NCBI RefSeq assembly: GCF_900104095.1
Contig: NZ_FNJO01000017.1
Span: 63,703 to 123,585, forward strand
Length of the DNA stretch: 59,883 nucleotides
Direction of reading: 5' to 3'
Origin: Ralstonia sp. 25mfcol4.1
GTDB taxonomy: Bacteria > Pseudomonadota > Gammaproteobacteria > Burkholderiales > Burkholderiaceae
The position numbers and the translations under genes were made by a program. Numbering within the stretch: position 1 is the stretch's first letter; each line of letters opens with the position of its first letter. The notes beneath the pieces were generated by a model. The model was not told the origin of the DNA and did no database searches. It saw only the letters and a program-made list of their open reading frames with translations. Below are positions 52,076-59,883 of the stretch, in pieces.

Positions 52076-53053
52076 ATGAGGTCCGTATTGAAAAGCCTGC
52101 TGTGCGGTGCCGCCGCGCTGGCCATGTCGTTCGCCGGCCACGCCGGGGCTGCCGACGCCTATCCCGCCAAGCCGGTCACGCTGATCGTGCCCTGGGCCGC
52201 CGGCGGTTCCACCGACATCCTGGCGCGCGTGCTGTCCGAGCACCTGACGAAGTCGCTGGGCCAGCCCGTGATCGTCGACAACAAGCCCGGTGCGTCGGGC
52301 AACATCGGTTCGGCGATGGTGGCGCGTGCCCAGCCCGACGGCTACACGCTGCTGATCGGCTCGATGAGCACGCACGCCATGAACCCGGCGCTGATGGCCA
52401 ACATGCCGTTCAAGGGCGTGGAAGATTTCACGCCGCTGGGCCTGCTGGCCTACGTGACCAACACGATGGTGGTGCATCCGTCGGTGCCGGCCAACAACGT
52501 CAAGGAACTGATCGCCTACGCCCGCGCCAATCCGGGCAAGCTGGCCTACGCCAGCGCCGGTCCCGGCTCGACCAACCACCTGAGTGCGGTGCTGTTCGAG
52601 AAGATGGCGGGCATCCAGATGCTGCACGTGCCGTACAAGGGCGGTGCGCCGGCCGTGGTGGATACCGTGGCGGGCCAGACCCAGCTGCTGTTCTCGGCCG
52701 GCACACAGACGCTGCCGCACGTGAAGGCGGGCAAGCTGAAGCTGCTGGCGGTGACCGAGGCCAAGCGGTCGCCGCTGCTGCCCAACGTGCCCACCGTGGG
52801 GGAGACCATCCCCGGTTATGAACTGTCGGTGTGGTACGGCGCGTTCGGTCCGAAAAACATGCCGCCCGCGCTGGTGGCCAGGCTGAACACCGAGATCAAC
52901 CGCGTGATGTCGCTGCCCGAGGTCAAGGCCAAGATGGATGCGATCGGCGTGGAAACGGCCACCTCGACGCCGCAGGAGTTTGGCAAGATCCTGCGCCGCG
53001 ATGCCGACCGCTACGGCAAGCTGATCAAGGATCTGGGCATCCACGGAGAGTGA
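52076..53053 (+). CDS. Bug-type tripartite tricarboxylate transporter receptor (TctC family)
   Basis: This 325-residue receptor has a Sec signal peptide (cleavage near AGA), the mature start AYPAKPVTLIVPWAAGGSTD, PGASGNIGSAMVA and VPYKGGAPAV. A GGGGAG ribosome-binding site precedes it. It lies between the GGT-like enzyme and a GAF protein that starts 2 bases after its stop. It probably binds the amide or acid consumed by the cytoplasmic GGT-like enzyme. No membrane partners are near. Confidence 0.92.
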   Translation: MRSVLKSLLCGAAALAMSFAGHAGAADAYPAKPVTLIVPWAAGGSTDILARVLSEHLTKSLGQPVIVDNKPGASGNIGSAMVARAQPDGYTLLIGSMSTHAMNPALMANMPFKGVEDFTPLGLLAYVTNTMVVHPSVPANNVKELIAYARANPGKLAYASAGPGSTNHLSAVLFEKMAGIQMLHVPYKGGAPAVVDTVAGQTQLLFSAGTQTLPHVKAGKLKLLAVTEAKRSPLLPNVPTVGETIPGYELSVWYGAFGPKNMPPALVARLNTEINRVMSLPEVKAKMDAIGVETATSTPQEFGKILRRDADRYGKLIKDLGIHGE

Positions 53054-53055
53054 CG

Positions 53056-53565
53056 ATGGCGAGCGTCGATACGCTGGGCCACTGGCAAACGCACCTGCAT
53101 CCGCTGTTCGACCGCCTGCGCGCCGCCGCCACGCCGCAGGCCGTCATGGATGCCGTTGGCGCGGCCACGCTCGATATCGTCGGGCCGGGTTTGCTGACGA
53201 TCAACGCCTGGCACGTGGAAAGCCGAGAAATCCGCCGGCTGTGGTCGTCGGACCCGGCGGCCTATCCGCCCGGCGGCAAGAAGGTAAAAGGCGATACGGC
53301 CTGGACACGCCAGCTGCTGGACCGTGGCGAACTCTTCGTGGGCGAAGGCGACGCGGCGCTGGCCGCCGTGTTCGACGACATCGCCACGATTCGCGGGCTG
53401 GGCCTGAACGGCGTGGTCAACGTGCCGCTTTGCCATGGCGGCCGGGTCATCGGCACGTTCAACTACCTGGCCGGCGTGGAGGCGTGGACCGCCGGGGACA
53501 TTACGGCGCTGCGGATATTGGGGCAGTTTGCGGTGGTGGCTGTCAGGGACGCCATCGAGCGCTGA
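53056..53565 (+). CDS. Stand-alone GAF-domain protein
   Basis: This 169-residue cytoplasmic protein consists of one GAF domain (about residues 20-165), ending TALRILGQFAVVAVRDAIER. It has a single Cys (LCHGG), so the three-Cys active site of free-methionine sulfoxide reductases is absent. Starting 2 bases after the Bug gene, it is translationally linked to it. It could sense the imported compound or a nucleotide. There is no output domain. Confidence 0.85.
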   Translation: MASVDTLGHWQTHLHPLFDRLRAAATPQAVMDAVGAATLDIVGPGLLTINAWHVESREIRRLWSSDPAAYPPGGKKVKGDTAWTRQLLDRGELFVGEGDAALAAVFDDIATIRGLGLNGVVNVPLCHGGRVIGTFNYLAGVEAWTAGDITALRILGQFAVVAVRDAIER

Positions 53566-53576
53566 CGGTGTTCTCG

Positions 53577-53660
53577 CCTCTCCCGGTCTGCGGGAGAGGG
53601 GAGCGGCCGACGAAGGTTGAATGGCCGGCGGTGTCCCCGGCAGCGCGGGAGAGGGGAGCA
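53577..53660. repeat. REP-like palindrome and half-copy
   Basis: CCTCTCCCG-GTCTG-CGGGAGAGG (53577-53599) belongs to the same family as the repeats at 1.9 and 49.0 kb. A second half-copy GCGGGAGAGGGGAGC follows at 53645-53659. Confidence 0.75.
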
Positions 53661-53681
53661 AAGAGCGCGGCAAGCGGCCGC

Positions 53682-54413
53682 CTACTCCGTCGTACTCGCA
53701 CTCCAGAACGCCTGGCTGACCACGCTGGTGCCGCCCAGGCGGGCCACGATCTGGTCGAGCACATCGCCATCGACCGATGTGGCCGCCAGGGCCGCCTCGA
53801 TTTCCACATCCTGTTCGCCGAACGCGCGCACTTCCAGGTCGCGCGTGGGGTACTGGGCCGCCTCCAGCGCCTCTTCCAGCAGGCGCATCGCCGTCTTCTG
53901 GTAGTCGCGGGCCGTGATCACATGCACGGTGTGCGTGACCTCCACGGCCGTGGTGTCCAGCGGCTGGCGGTTGATCCGGTCCACGACCGGGCGCAACAGC
54001 GTGTTGGCGGCCAGGATGAACAGCGCGGCAATGCCGGCTTCCGCGATCATGTCCGCGCCGGCGCAGGCGCCCACTGCCGCCGAGCACCACAACGTGGCGG
54101 CGGTATTGAGCCCGCGCACGTTGCCTTCCTCGCGCATGATCACGCCCGCGCCCAGGAAGCCGATACCCGAGACCACGTACGCGATCACGCGCACCGCGCC
54201 GTCATGCCCCGCGATATGGTTGGCCAGGTCGACAAAGATTGCCGCGCCCACGGCCACCAGCACATTGGTGCGCAGGCCGGCCGTGCGCTGGCGGTACTGC
54301 CGCTCGAAGCCGATCATGCCGCCCAGGATGAAGGCGGCAGCGAGGCTGATGGCGGTATCGAGCAGCGATTGCGGATTGATGTTCTGCAGGGCTTCCAGGG
54401 ACATGGGCGGCAT
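53682..54413 (-). CDS. MgtC/SapB-family membrane protein
   Basis: This 243-residue protein has four or five N-terminal transmembrane helices with the motif GGMIGFERQYRQRTAGLRTN, shortened here, and GFLGAGVIMREEGNVRGLNTAATLW. A C-terminal ACT-like cytoplasmic domain of about 90 residues follows. MgtC proteins affect Mg2+/ATP homeostasis and survival under low Mg2+. Its length and C-terminal domain are typical. Last gene of a minus-strand row. Confidence 0.92.
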   Translation of the reverse strand: MPPMSLEALQNINPQSLLDTAISLAAAFILGGMIGFERQYRQRTAGLRTNVLVAVGAAIFVDLANHIAGHDGAVRVIAYVVSGIGFLGAGVIMREEGNVRGLNTAATLWCSAAVGACAGADMIAEAGIAALFILAANTLLRPVVDRINRQPLDTTAVEVTHTVHVITARDYQKTAMRLLEEALEAAQYPTRDLEVRAFGEQDVEIEAALAATSVDGDVLDQIVARLGGTSVVSQAFWSASTTE

Positions 54414-54476
54414 CCGGTCGGGCCAAAAACTGGCGCGATTGTGGCACAGCTGCCGCCATTTCCTGAAACTCCCGGT

Positions 54477-55466
54477 TCAGCCCCAGCTGCCGGTTGCCAG
54501 CGCCTGCGGCGACGCGCCATCGGGATCGATGTCCCAGCGCAGCGGCAAGGCGCGGTCGCGCCGGACGATCTGCTCGGGCGTGAATCGCCACAACCGTTGC
54601 GCACCGTCGAAGGTGGCAATTTCTGGCGAATCGATGATGACTTCGGTGCGGCCGCTCAGTTGCAGCAGGTCGCCGGTGGCATAGCTCACGAACACCAGGC
54701 CGGCCACCGGATTGGCCATCATGTTGCCGAGCGTGTTGAAGAACGTATTGCCCTGGAAATCCGGAATCGTCAGGGTGCCGTCGTCATCGACGCGCACAAA
54801 GCCAGGCTTGCCGCCGCGATGCGAGACATCCACCTGGCGCTGCCCGCCGGGCAGGTCCACATAGGTCGCCACGAAAAACGAATCGGCATGACGGATCAGC
54901 GTCCGCGCGCGGGCGTCCAGCGCATCGAGCATCTCGGGCGGGTCGCTGGCCGGCGTGGCCGGGTCGCGGGTCATGATGGGCGCGCGCTTCTGGATGTATT
55001 GCGGGCAGTTGCCGAAGCTCTGGCCCACCGCCACCCGAAAGCCCTGCGCGCCCGTCGTGGCGTCCCGATGGATCGTGCCGTTCATCCGGTTGCGGCGCCG
55101 GGTATGCGGCTGGATGCCCAGCAGCCCGATGGCGTTGCCGTCCTCCATGCCCGCGTCGGCCGGATCAGCGGCGTCGCGCACCAGCGCAACGTCGAGCCGG
55201 CGCGGATCGGGCGAATGCAGGAAGCCCGGCTGACCGCCGCGCACCGTCGCCCAGGGCCGCCCATCGGGTGCCACCGCGCCGATCACGATCGACGGCAGCA
55301 TGGCGAAGAAGTCGCGATGCTGGTCCGGCATGTAGTCGCGTACCACGCGCGGGCCCACTTCGGCCAGGCGTTCCTCGGCGCCAATGCTGGCCTGCAGCAG
55401 GCGCTCGCCGCTATGCCAGGGCGTGCCGGGCAGGATTTCCGCTTGCCGAACCGGATGGGAAGTCAT
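54477..55466 (-). CDS. Pyridoxamine 5'-phosphate oxidase-like flavin-binding protein
   Basis: This 329-residue protein has PPOX-type split-barrel segments (DFFAMLPSIVIGAVAPDGRP, then DSFFVATYVDLPGGQRQVDVSH and TIPDFQGNTFFNTLGNMMAN). The two segments suggest a duplicated or elongated barrel. It should bind FMN, F420 or heme. AGGAGTCCGTC precedes the ATG at 55466. It is 56 bases downstream of a GST gene, so co-expression in redox or xenobiotic stress is plausible. Confidence 0.86.
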   Translation of the reverse strand: MTSHPVRQAEILPGTPWHSGERLLQASIGAEERLAEVGPRVVRDYMPDQHRDFFAMLPSIVIGAVAPDGRPWATVRGGQPGFLHSPDPRRLDVALVRDAADPADAGMEDGNAIGLLGIQPHTRRRNRMNGTIHRDATTGAQGFRVAVGQSFGNCPQYIQKRAPIMTRDPATPASDPPEMLDALDARARTLIRHADSFFVATYVDLPGGQRQVDVSHRGGKPGFVRVDDDGTLTIPDFQGNTFFNTLGNMMANPVAGLVFVSYATGDLLQLSGRTEVIIDSPEIATFDGAQRLWRFTPEQIVRRDRALPLRWDIDPDGASPQALATGSWG

Positions 55467-55522
55467 GACGGACTCCTGAAGTTGTGCGAGATGCCGGAAG
55501 GGCGCGAACCGCCGGGCGGGGC

Positions 55523-56134
55523 TCAGGCCGCCAGGCCGACAGCCGTGGTCTGGAATGGGGCGAAGCCGGGCAACGCTTCCACGCGCGCCAGCCACTGGCG
55601 CACGTTCGCGTAGTCCTTCAGGTCGACAAAGCCCTCGGGCGCCCGCGCCGTGTAGCTGTACAGCGCCACGTCGGCGATGGTCGGATGATCGGCGGCAATC
55701 CAGCTGCGGCCCGCCAGCGCGTCGTCCATGCGCTTGAGCACCACATGAGCCCGCTCGATCGCATCCTTGCTGTCGTACGGGGCCTTGAAGACGGTGATGA
55801 TCCGGGCGCGCGCCGGGCCGAATGCGATGTCGCCCGCCGCCACGGACAGCCAGCGTTGCACGGCGGCCGCGTCGGCGGGGGTCTCGGGCAGCCAGTCGGT
55901 GCGGCCCAGTTTCTTGCTCAGGTAGACCAGGATCGCGTTCGAGTCGCTGATCACCGTATCGCCATCTACCAGCACGGGCACCTGGCCGAACGGATTCAAG
56001 GCCAGGAATTCCGGCGTCTTGTGGGCGCGCGCCAGCAGGTCCACGTCGATCCACTCGGCAGGCTGGCCCAGCAGCGACAGAAAGAGCCAGGCGCGGTGCG
56101 AGTGCCCGGAAAGCGGGTGGCCGTACAGTTTCAT
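55523..56134 (-). CDS. Glutathione S-transferase
   Basis: This 203-residue cytoplasmic protein has an N-terminal thioredoxin-like domain (MKLYGHPLSGHSHRAWLFLS; conserved NPFGQVPVLVDGD and SDSNAILVYL, the glutathione contact). An alpha-helical C-terminal domain with HPTIADVALYSY follows. It probably conjugates or reduces electrophiles with glutathione. Sits between a LysR gene and the PPOX gene, all on one strand. Confidence 0.93.
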   Translation of the reverse strand: MKLYGHPLSGHSHRAWLFLSLLGQPAEWIDVDLLARAHKTPEFLALNPFGQVPVLVDGDTVISDSNAILVYLSKKLGRTDWLPETPADAAAVQRWLSVAAGDIAFGPARARIITVFKAPYDSKDAIERAHVVLKRMDDALAGRSWIAADHPTIADVALYSYTARAPEGFVDLKDYANVRQWLARVEALPGFAPFQTTAVGLAA

Positions 56135-56260
56135 GATGGATGTCCTTGGTCGATTATTGCGGTATCGGACGCAAACGCTGCGTACGGATCGACTATAGAC
56201 ACCCGGCGTGGCGGGAAAAACCGGCGGTGGCCGAAGGGACTCTTGCGAAATGCAGAAGAA

Positions 56261-57184
56261 TCAGCGGGGTTCGGCGGTGTCGGCGATGTTCAGCGAGGCC
56301 TGGCCGCGCAGTTGCGCCACGGCCAGGTCGATAAACGCGCGCACCTTGTGCATGGCGTGCCGGCCCTCGCGGTGGATCACGTGGATCGGCAGCGGGTCGG
56401 GCTCGTAGTCTTCCAGCACGATCCGCAGCCTGCCGTCGCGCAGTTCGTCGGCAATCTGGTAGGACAGCACGCGCGTCAGGCCGAAACCGGCCACGGCGGC
56501 GGCAATCGCCGAATCGTTGGTGGTGGTGGCCATGCGCGGGGTCAGCCGCACGGGCAGCGGCTCGCCGTTATGCAGAAAACGCCACTCAGGCGCGGTGGAG
56601 ATGCCCGTGGTCTGGATCACCGCATGGCGTGCCAGGTCGTCGGGCGACGCGGGCGTGCCGAATTGCGCCAGGTAGTCCGGCGCGGCACAGACCACGCGCC
56701 GCACGTGGCCCACCGGGATGGCCTGCAGCGAAGAACTGGGCAGCGGGCCGATGCGTACGCCAACGTCGATGCCCTCGTCGATGAAGTTCACCACGCGGTC
56801 GACGAACATGCAATCGACATCGACCTCCGGATAGCGGCGCAGGTATTCGACCACCACCGGCGTGACAAAGCGCCGGCCGAACAGCACCGACGCCGTGATC
56901 GACAGCCGGCCGCGCGGCGCCTCATGCGCGCCGGCGGCGGCCAGTTCCGCGTCGTCGATCTCGGACAGGATGCGGCGGCAGTTCTCGTAGTAGGCGGCGC
57001 CGGTGGGGGTGGGGCGCACCACGCGCGTAGTGCGCGTGAGCAGGCGCACGCCCAGATGCGTTTCCAGGTCGGTCACGACCCGGCTCACCACGCTCAGCGA
57101 CGCATCGAGCTTGCGCGCCGCCGGCGTGAAGCCGCCGCATTCCACGACGGCCACGTAGGTCTTCATTGCCTGCAGTCGGTCCAC
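56261..57184 (-). CDS. LysR-family transcriptional regulator
   Basis: This 307-residue regulator has its helix-turn-helix near the N-terminus (MKTYVAVVECGGFTPAARKL) and ASLSVVSRVVTDLE. A GTG at 57184 gives the usual MDRLQAMKTY beginning and was preferred to the ATG at 57166. It reads in the same direction as the GST gene 126 bases downstream, and starts 21 bases after the AI-2E permease gene, so it may share a transcript with both. Confidence 0.9.
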   Translation of the reverse strand: MDRLQAMKTYVAVVECGGFTPAARKLDASLSVVSRVVTDLETHLGVRLLTRTTRVVRPTPTGAAYYENCRRILSEIDDAELAAAGAHEAPRGRLSITASVLFGRRFVTPVVVEYLRRYPEVDVDCMFVDRVVNFIDEGIDVGVRIGPLPSSSLQAIPVGHVRRVVCAAPDYLAQFGTPASPDDLARHAVIQTTGISTAPEWRFLHNGEPLPVRLTPRMATTTNDSAIAAAVAGFGLTRVLSYQIADELRDGRLRIVLEDYEPDPLPIHVIHREGRHAMHKVRAFIDLAVAQLRGQASLNIADTAEPR

Positions 57185-57204
57185 GGCGTCTTTCGCGATT
57201 GGTG

Positions 57205-58263
57205 TCAGTGAGCCGCCGGATCTTCGGCGTTGTTCAGGTCCCAGCAGGCGATGAACAGCGCGGCGATCAGCGGCCCGATCACGAAGCCGTTCAGCCCGAA
57301 CAGCGCCATGCCGCCCAGTGTGGAGATCAGCACCACGTAGTCCGGCATCTGGGTGTCCTTGCCCACCAGGATGGGGCGCAGCACGTTGTCGACCAGGCCG
57401 ATTACCAGCAAGCCAAAGCCGATCAGCACGCAGCCCTTGAGCACCGAGCCGGTCAACAGGAAGTAGACCGCCACCGGCGACCAGATCAGGCCCGCACCCA
57501 CGGCCGGCAGCAGCGACAGAAAGGCCATCACCACGCCCCACAGCAGCGACCCCTGGATACCCAGCACCGCGAAGATGGCGCCGCCCAGCACACCCTGCAC
57601 CACCGCCACGGCGATATTGCCCTTGACCGTCGCGCGCACGACCGTGGTGAACTTCTGGATCAGGTGCTGCTTGTAGGCGGCACTCAGCGGCACGGCCAGC
57701 CGTATCCGGCGCGACAGTTGCTGGCCATCGCGCAGCAGGAAGAACAGCAGGTACAGCATGATGCCGAAGCCGATCATGAACTGCGCCGTGTTCTGGCCGA
57801 TGCTCAACGCGCGCGTGGCCACCATCTGGCTGGCGGTCAGGGCGCTGGCGCTGAGCTTGTCCTTGACGTCGGAAATGCTGGCCAGGTCGGCACGCGCCAG
57901 CATGTCGCGGACCAAAGGCGGCAGCGCATCGGCGGCAGACTGGAAATAGTGGCCGAAGTTGATCCGGCCGGACCGGATGTTGTCGTAGAGGTTCACGCCC
58001 TCCTGGATCAGCGACATCGTGATCACGATCATCGGCAGGATCACCAGCAGCAGCACCAGCAGCAGCGTCAGCAACGCCGCGGTGTTGTGGCGGCCACGCA
58101 GCGCCGTCACCAGCCGCCGCTGCAGCGGCGCAAAGATGATGGCCAGCACCGCGCCCCAGAACACCGCGCCGTAGAAGGGCAGAAGAATCCAGAAGAATGC
58201 GATGGTGACTATCGCCAGCAACAGCAGAAACGTCTTGTGATGCAGACCGTCGGGGTCGGCCAT
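57205..58263 (-). CDS. AI-2E family permease
   Basis: This 352-residue polytopic membrane protein has about eight helices. Its conserved parts are LPFYGAVFWGAVLAIIFAPLQRRL near the start, shortened here, and GLNGFVIGPLIAALFIACWDL at the end. The family (TqsA/PerM) includes exporters of autoinducer-2 and ion transporters, so the substrate is not certain. Starts after GAGGCTCGACCC. Confidence 0.92.
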   Translation of the reverse strand: MADPDGLHHKTFLLLLAIVTIAFFWILLPFYGAVFWGAVLAIIFAPLQRRLVTALRGRHNTAALLTLLLVLLLVILPMIVITMSLIQEGVNLYDNIRSGRINFGHYFQSAADALPPLVRDMLARADLASISDVKDKLSASALTASQMVATRALSIGQNTAQFMIGFGIMLYLLFFLLRDGQQLSRRIRLAVPLSAAYKQHLIQKFTTVVRATVKGNIAVAVVQGVLGGAIFAVLGIQGSLLWGVVMAFLSLLPAVGAGLIWSPVAVYFLLTGSVLKGCVLIGFGLLVIGLVDNVLRPILVGKDTQMPDYVVLISTLGGMALFGLNGFVIGPLIAALFIACWDLNNAEDPAAH

Positions 58264-58344
58264 GGGTCGAGCCTCAGTTTGCGAGCCAGTGGCCATTCTA
58301 CGATGTTTGCCGAATGACTCCGTGGCGGTCGGCCCGCCGGGCGT

Positions 58345-58767
58345 TCAGTCAGTGCCGGGGCCGCCGGGGTCGGGCGGGTCGCCGGCACCCGTGGATTCCG
58401 CCACGAGGCTGTCCCACATCGACAGTAGGCGGACCGCGCATGGATAGAGCCGGCGCGCGGCGGCCGTGGGGTGCATCGACGCAGCCTCGCGCGAGAACAG
58501 CGTGGTGCCGAGCCGATCCTCCAGCCGGCGGATCGCGTAGCGGATGCAGGCGGCCCGGATGCCGGTGTGGCGCTCCGCCGCGATGGCCGATTCGTGCTGC
58601 ATCAGCATGACGAAGCGGCGTAGTTGTGTCGTGTTGATGTGTCGGACGGGCAGGGGCGCATGCAGGCTGTCCGGCGGACGGACCGGCAGGGAGCGCGCCA
58701 GACGCGGGCCGCGTTGCGCGCTGCCGGGAAGTGCGGAGTCCGGCTTTGCTTTGTCAATGTCCCACAT
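58345..58767 (-). CDS. HTH-only LysR-like protein
   Basis: This 140-residue protein has about 45 unusual Pro-rich N-terminal residues, then a LysR-like winged helix (TTQLRRFVMLM; RAACIRYAIRRLEDRLGTTLF; TAAARRLYPCAVRLL) and a short Pro/Gly tail. It lacks the whole effector-binding domain, and the stop is not followed by a frame that would restore it. It could be a truncated remnant or a natural short DNA-binding protein. The ribosome-binding site is weak. Confidence 0.68.
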   Translation of the reverse strand: MWDIDKAKPDSALPGSAQRGPRLARSLPVRPPDSLHAPLPVRHINTTQLRRFVMLMQHESAIAAERHTGIRAACIRYAIRRLEDRLGTTLFSREAASMHPTAAARRLYPCAVRLLSMWDSLVAESTGAGDPPDPGGPGTD

Positions 58768-59430
58768 TCTCGTGCTGCCCAAGACGGTATTGCAATGAGG
58801 CCGGATTGTGCAGCGATTCGCTGCGCAGGCACTTGTCCCTCGACAAGTTGCGCGGCGTGCGGGGGGAGAGAACCACCGCAGGCCCGTGCGGCACCGCTCA
58901 TCGACATCGGAATTCTCTGAATCCACGCGATATCGCGGATCGTAATTCGACGATTTTTTTGAATACGTACTGAATCAATGCGGAGCGGCGGAGCATCGCA
59001 ATGGGGGGTTTCTCTTCTTCGGATTGGCCCTTTCTGCTTCAGCACAAGCCTGGTACGCCTGTCGCCAAATCATTGCACTCCGTTGTGTCGATATGCCACT
59101 GAAGTCAGATGTAAAGAAGTCTCAGATCGGCCGTTTTCACCTACGGATTCTGGCGATTTTTCGAAACTGTCTCGTCGGCTTCTTCTGCCGGCCGGCGCGC
59201 CCGCTCGCGCCGTTGCACCCGTGACAAACGTGTGACAAAAAATGAACGGACGTTCATAAATAGAGGGCCTTTCGGTACTTCGTCGCCTCCAGTAACCTGC
59301 GCGCCGTTTTGATTTACTTTTCCGGTTGAAACGGTAAAGCGCGCGACAGGCGGGTTCTCCGGTCCGAATGACCCGGTGTTGCCTTGAAGATCCGCAAGAA
59401 GCCGCGTCCACGCCGGAGCCACGGGTCACG
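58768..59430. promoter_or_regulatory. Long AT-richer leader region of the exoprotein gene
   Basis: This 663-base region has no supported gene. Features are the palindrome CGCGATATCGCG (58926-58937), two GTGACAAA copies 11 bases apart (59221-59228, 59232-59239), and the 16-bp palindrome ATGAACG-GA-CGTTCAT (59242-59257), about 175 bases before the exoprotein ATG. It should contain the promoter and regulator sites of that gene. Confidence 0.55.
59242..59257. promoter_or_regulatory. 16-bp palindromic operator candidate
   Basis: ATGAACG-GA-CGTTCAT has perfect 7-bp arms, a form common for TetR-type operators. No TetR gene is in the window. Confidence 0.5.
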
Positions 59431-59883
59431 ATGAATCGGCTTTGTTATCGCATTGTTTTCAACCGCACACGCGCCATGGTGATGGCCGTGGCGGAGACGG
59501 CTTCGGGCCATGCAGGCGGCAAGCCGCGCGGTCGGCGCGGCAGCGCGCGGCATGCGCCGCCCGGGGTGGCATGGCTCGGGGTGCCGGCGGTCAAGCTGGC
59601 CGTCTGGGCCTGCATGGGGCTGCCAATGGTGGCCGGCGCGCAGATCGTGGCCGACCCGAATGCCGGCGCCAATCGTCCCACGGTGATCAACACGCCGAAT
59701 GGGCTGCCGCAGGTCAACATCACGCGCCCGTCCGGGGCGGGGGTGTCTACCAACCACTACACCCAGTTCGACGTCAACAAGGGCGGCGCGATCCTGAACA
59801 ACTCGCCGGTCATCACCAACACCCAGCAGGCGGGCTACATCAACGGCAATCCGAACCTGCTGCCCGGCGGATCGGCGCGGATC
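59431..59883 (+). CDS. Two-partner secretion exoprotein (TpsA/filamentous hemagglutinin type), N-terminus
   Basis: The frame runs open to the window edge (151 residues). It begins with an extended signal peptide region (MNRLCYRIVFNRTRAMVMAV, with AVAE) and a hydrophobic core at 46-68. A TPS secretion domain starts after AGA at about residue 71, containing STNHYTQFDVNKGGAILNNS and the NPNL motif at 140-143. This is the hallmark of FHA/hemagglutinin or CdiA-type proteins exported by a TpsB outer-membrane pore. The proteins are usually thousands of residues long, so most lies beyond the window. Adhesin versus contact-dependent toxin cannot be decided here. Confidence 0.93.
   Translation, partial: MNRLCYRIVFNRTRAMVMAVAETASGHAGGKPRGRRGSARHAPPGVAWLGVPAVKLAVWACMGLPMVAGAQIVADPNAGANRPTVINTPNGLPQVNITRPSGAGVSTNHYTQFDVNKGGAILNNSPVITNTQQAGYINGNPNLLPGGSARI

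Noticed and set aside
58926..58937. Palindrome CGCGATATCGCG
   Set aside because: Short, GC-rich and common by chance in this composition; not used as a separate operator call.
59070..59429. 119-codon minus-strand open frame upstream of the exoprotein gene
   Set aside because: Arg/Ser-rich with no ribosome-binding site or domain; more likely part of the exoprotein control region.

Overview
The window is a high-GC stretch of a bacterial chromosome or megaplasmid. Gene content points to a Burkholderiales beta-proteobacterium, most like Cupriavidus/Ralstonia. The pointers are three orphan tripartite-tricarboxylate (Bug) receptors beside LysR/IclR regulators and CoA-type catabolic genes, a livKHMGF-type transporter, many LysR regulators and a type IV pilin with a sigma-54 promoter. 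This assignment is inference from gene families, not a database match. I saw no tRNA, rRNA, CRISPR array, transposase or integrase. The region looks like ordinary accessory genome with many short transcription units.

Layout. 1-9.4 kb: the end of a Gln-rich repeat protein, a terminator, then a five-gene branched-chain amino acid-type ABC transporter on the minus strand (livHMGF and the receptor). Divergent from it is an IclR-SDR-Bug receptor set. Next comes an unusual regulator with two winged-helix domains and no receiver. 10-21 kb: a multidomain GH18 chitinase without an obvious signal peptide, a small lipoprotein, a DHA2-type MFS pump, a hybrid histidine kinase with its LuxR-type response regulator, and uncharacterised genes. 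20.8-26.3 kb: a folE-BLUF photoreceptor pair, an ArsB/NhaD-type transporter overlapping a PBP1A-type peptidoglycan synthase, and an alpha/beta hydrolase. 26.5-34.3 kb: a GH3 beta-glucosidase, a solitary opgG, several small proteins (one behind a hairpin that covers its ribosome-binding site), and a quinone oxidoreductase/LysR pair.

34.7-43 kb: an AraJ-like MFS transporter, a zinc-ribbon metallopeptidase, a DUF2076 protein, a proline iminopeptidase, a large MscS-type channel, a VOC protein and a cytochrome c. 43-54 kb: two catabolic sets. The first is LysR / acyl-CoA ligase / acyl-CoA dehydrogenase / Bug receptor. The second is LysR / gamma-glutamyltransferase-like enzyme / Bug receptor / stand-alone GAF protein. 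Between them lie pilA and a YnfA protein. 53.7-59.9 kb: MgtC, a PPOX-type flavoprotein, a GST, a LysR regulator, an AI-2E-family permease and an HTH-only LysR-like protein. At the right edge is the start of a large two-partner-secretion exoprotein with an ESPR-type signal peptide.

The likeliest unfamiliar biology is the tandem winged-helix regulator facing the chitinase, the folE-BLUF unit, the acyl-CoA dehydrogenase without a visible catalytic base, the GGT/Bug/GAF cluster, and a recurring intergenic palindrome family (about CTCTCCCGC-n-GCGGGAGAG). All functional statements rest on reading motifs by eye.
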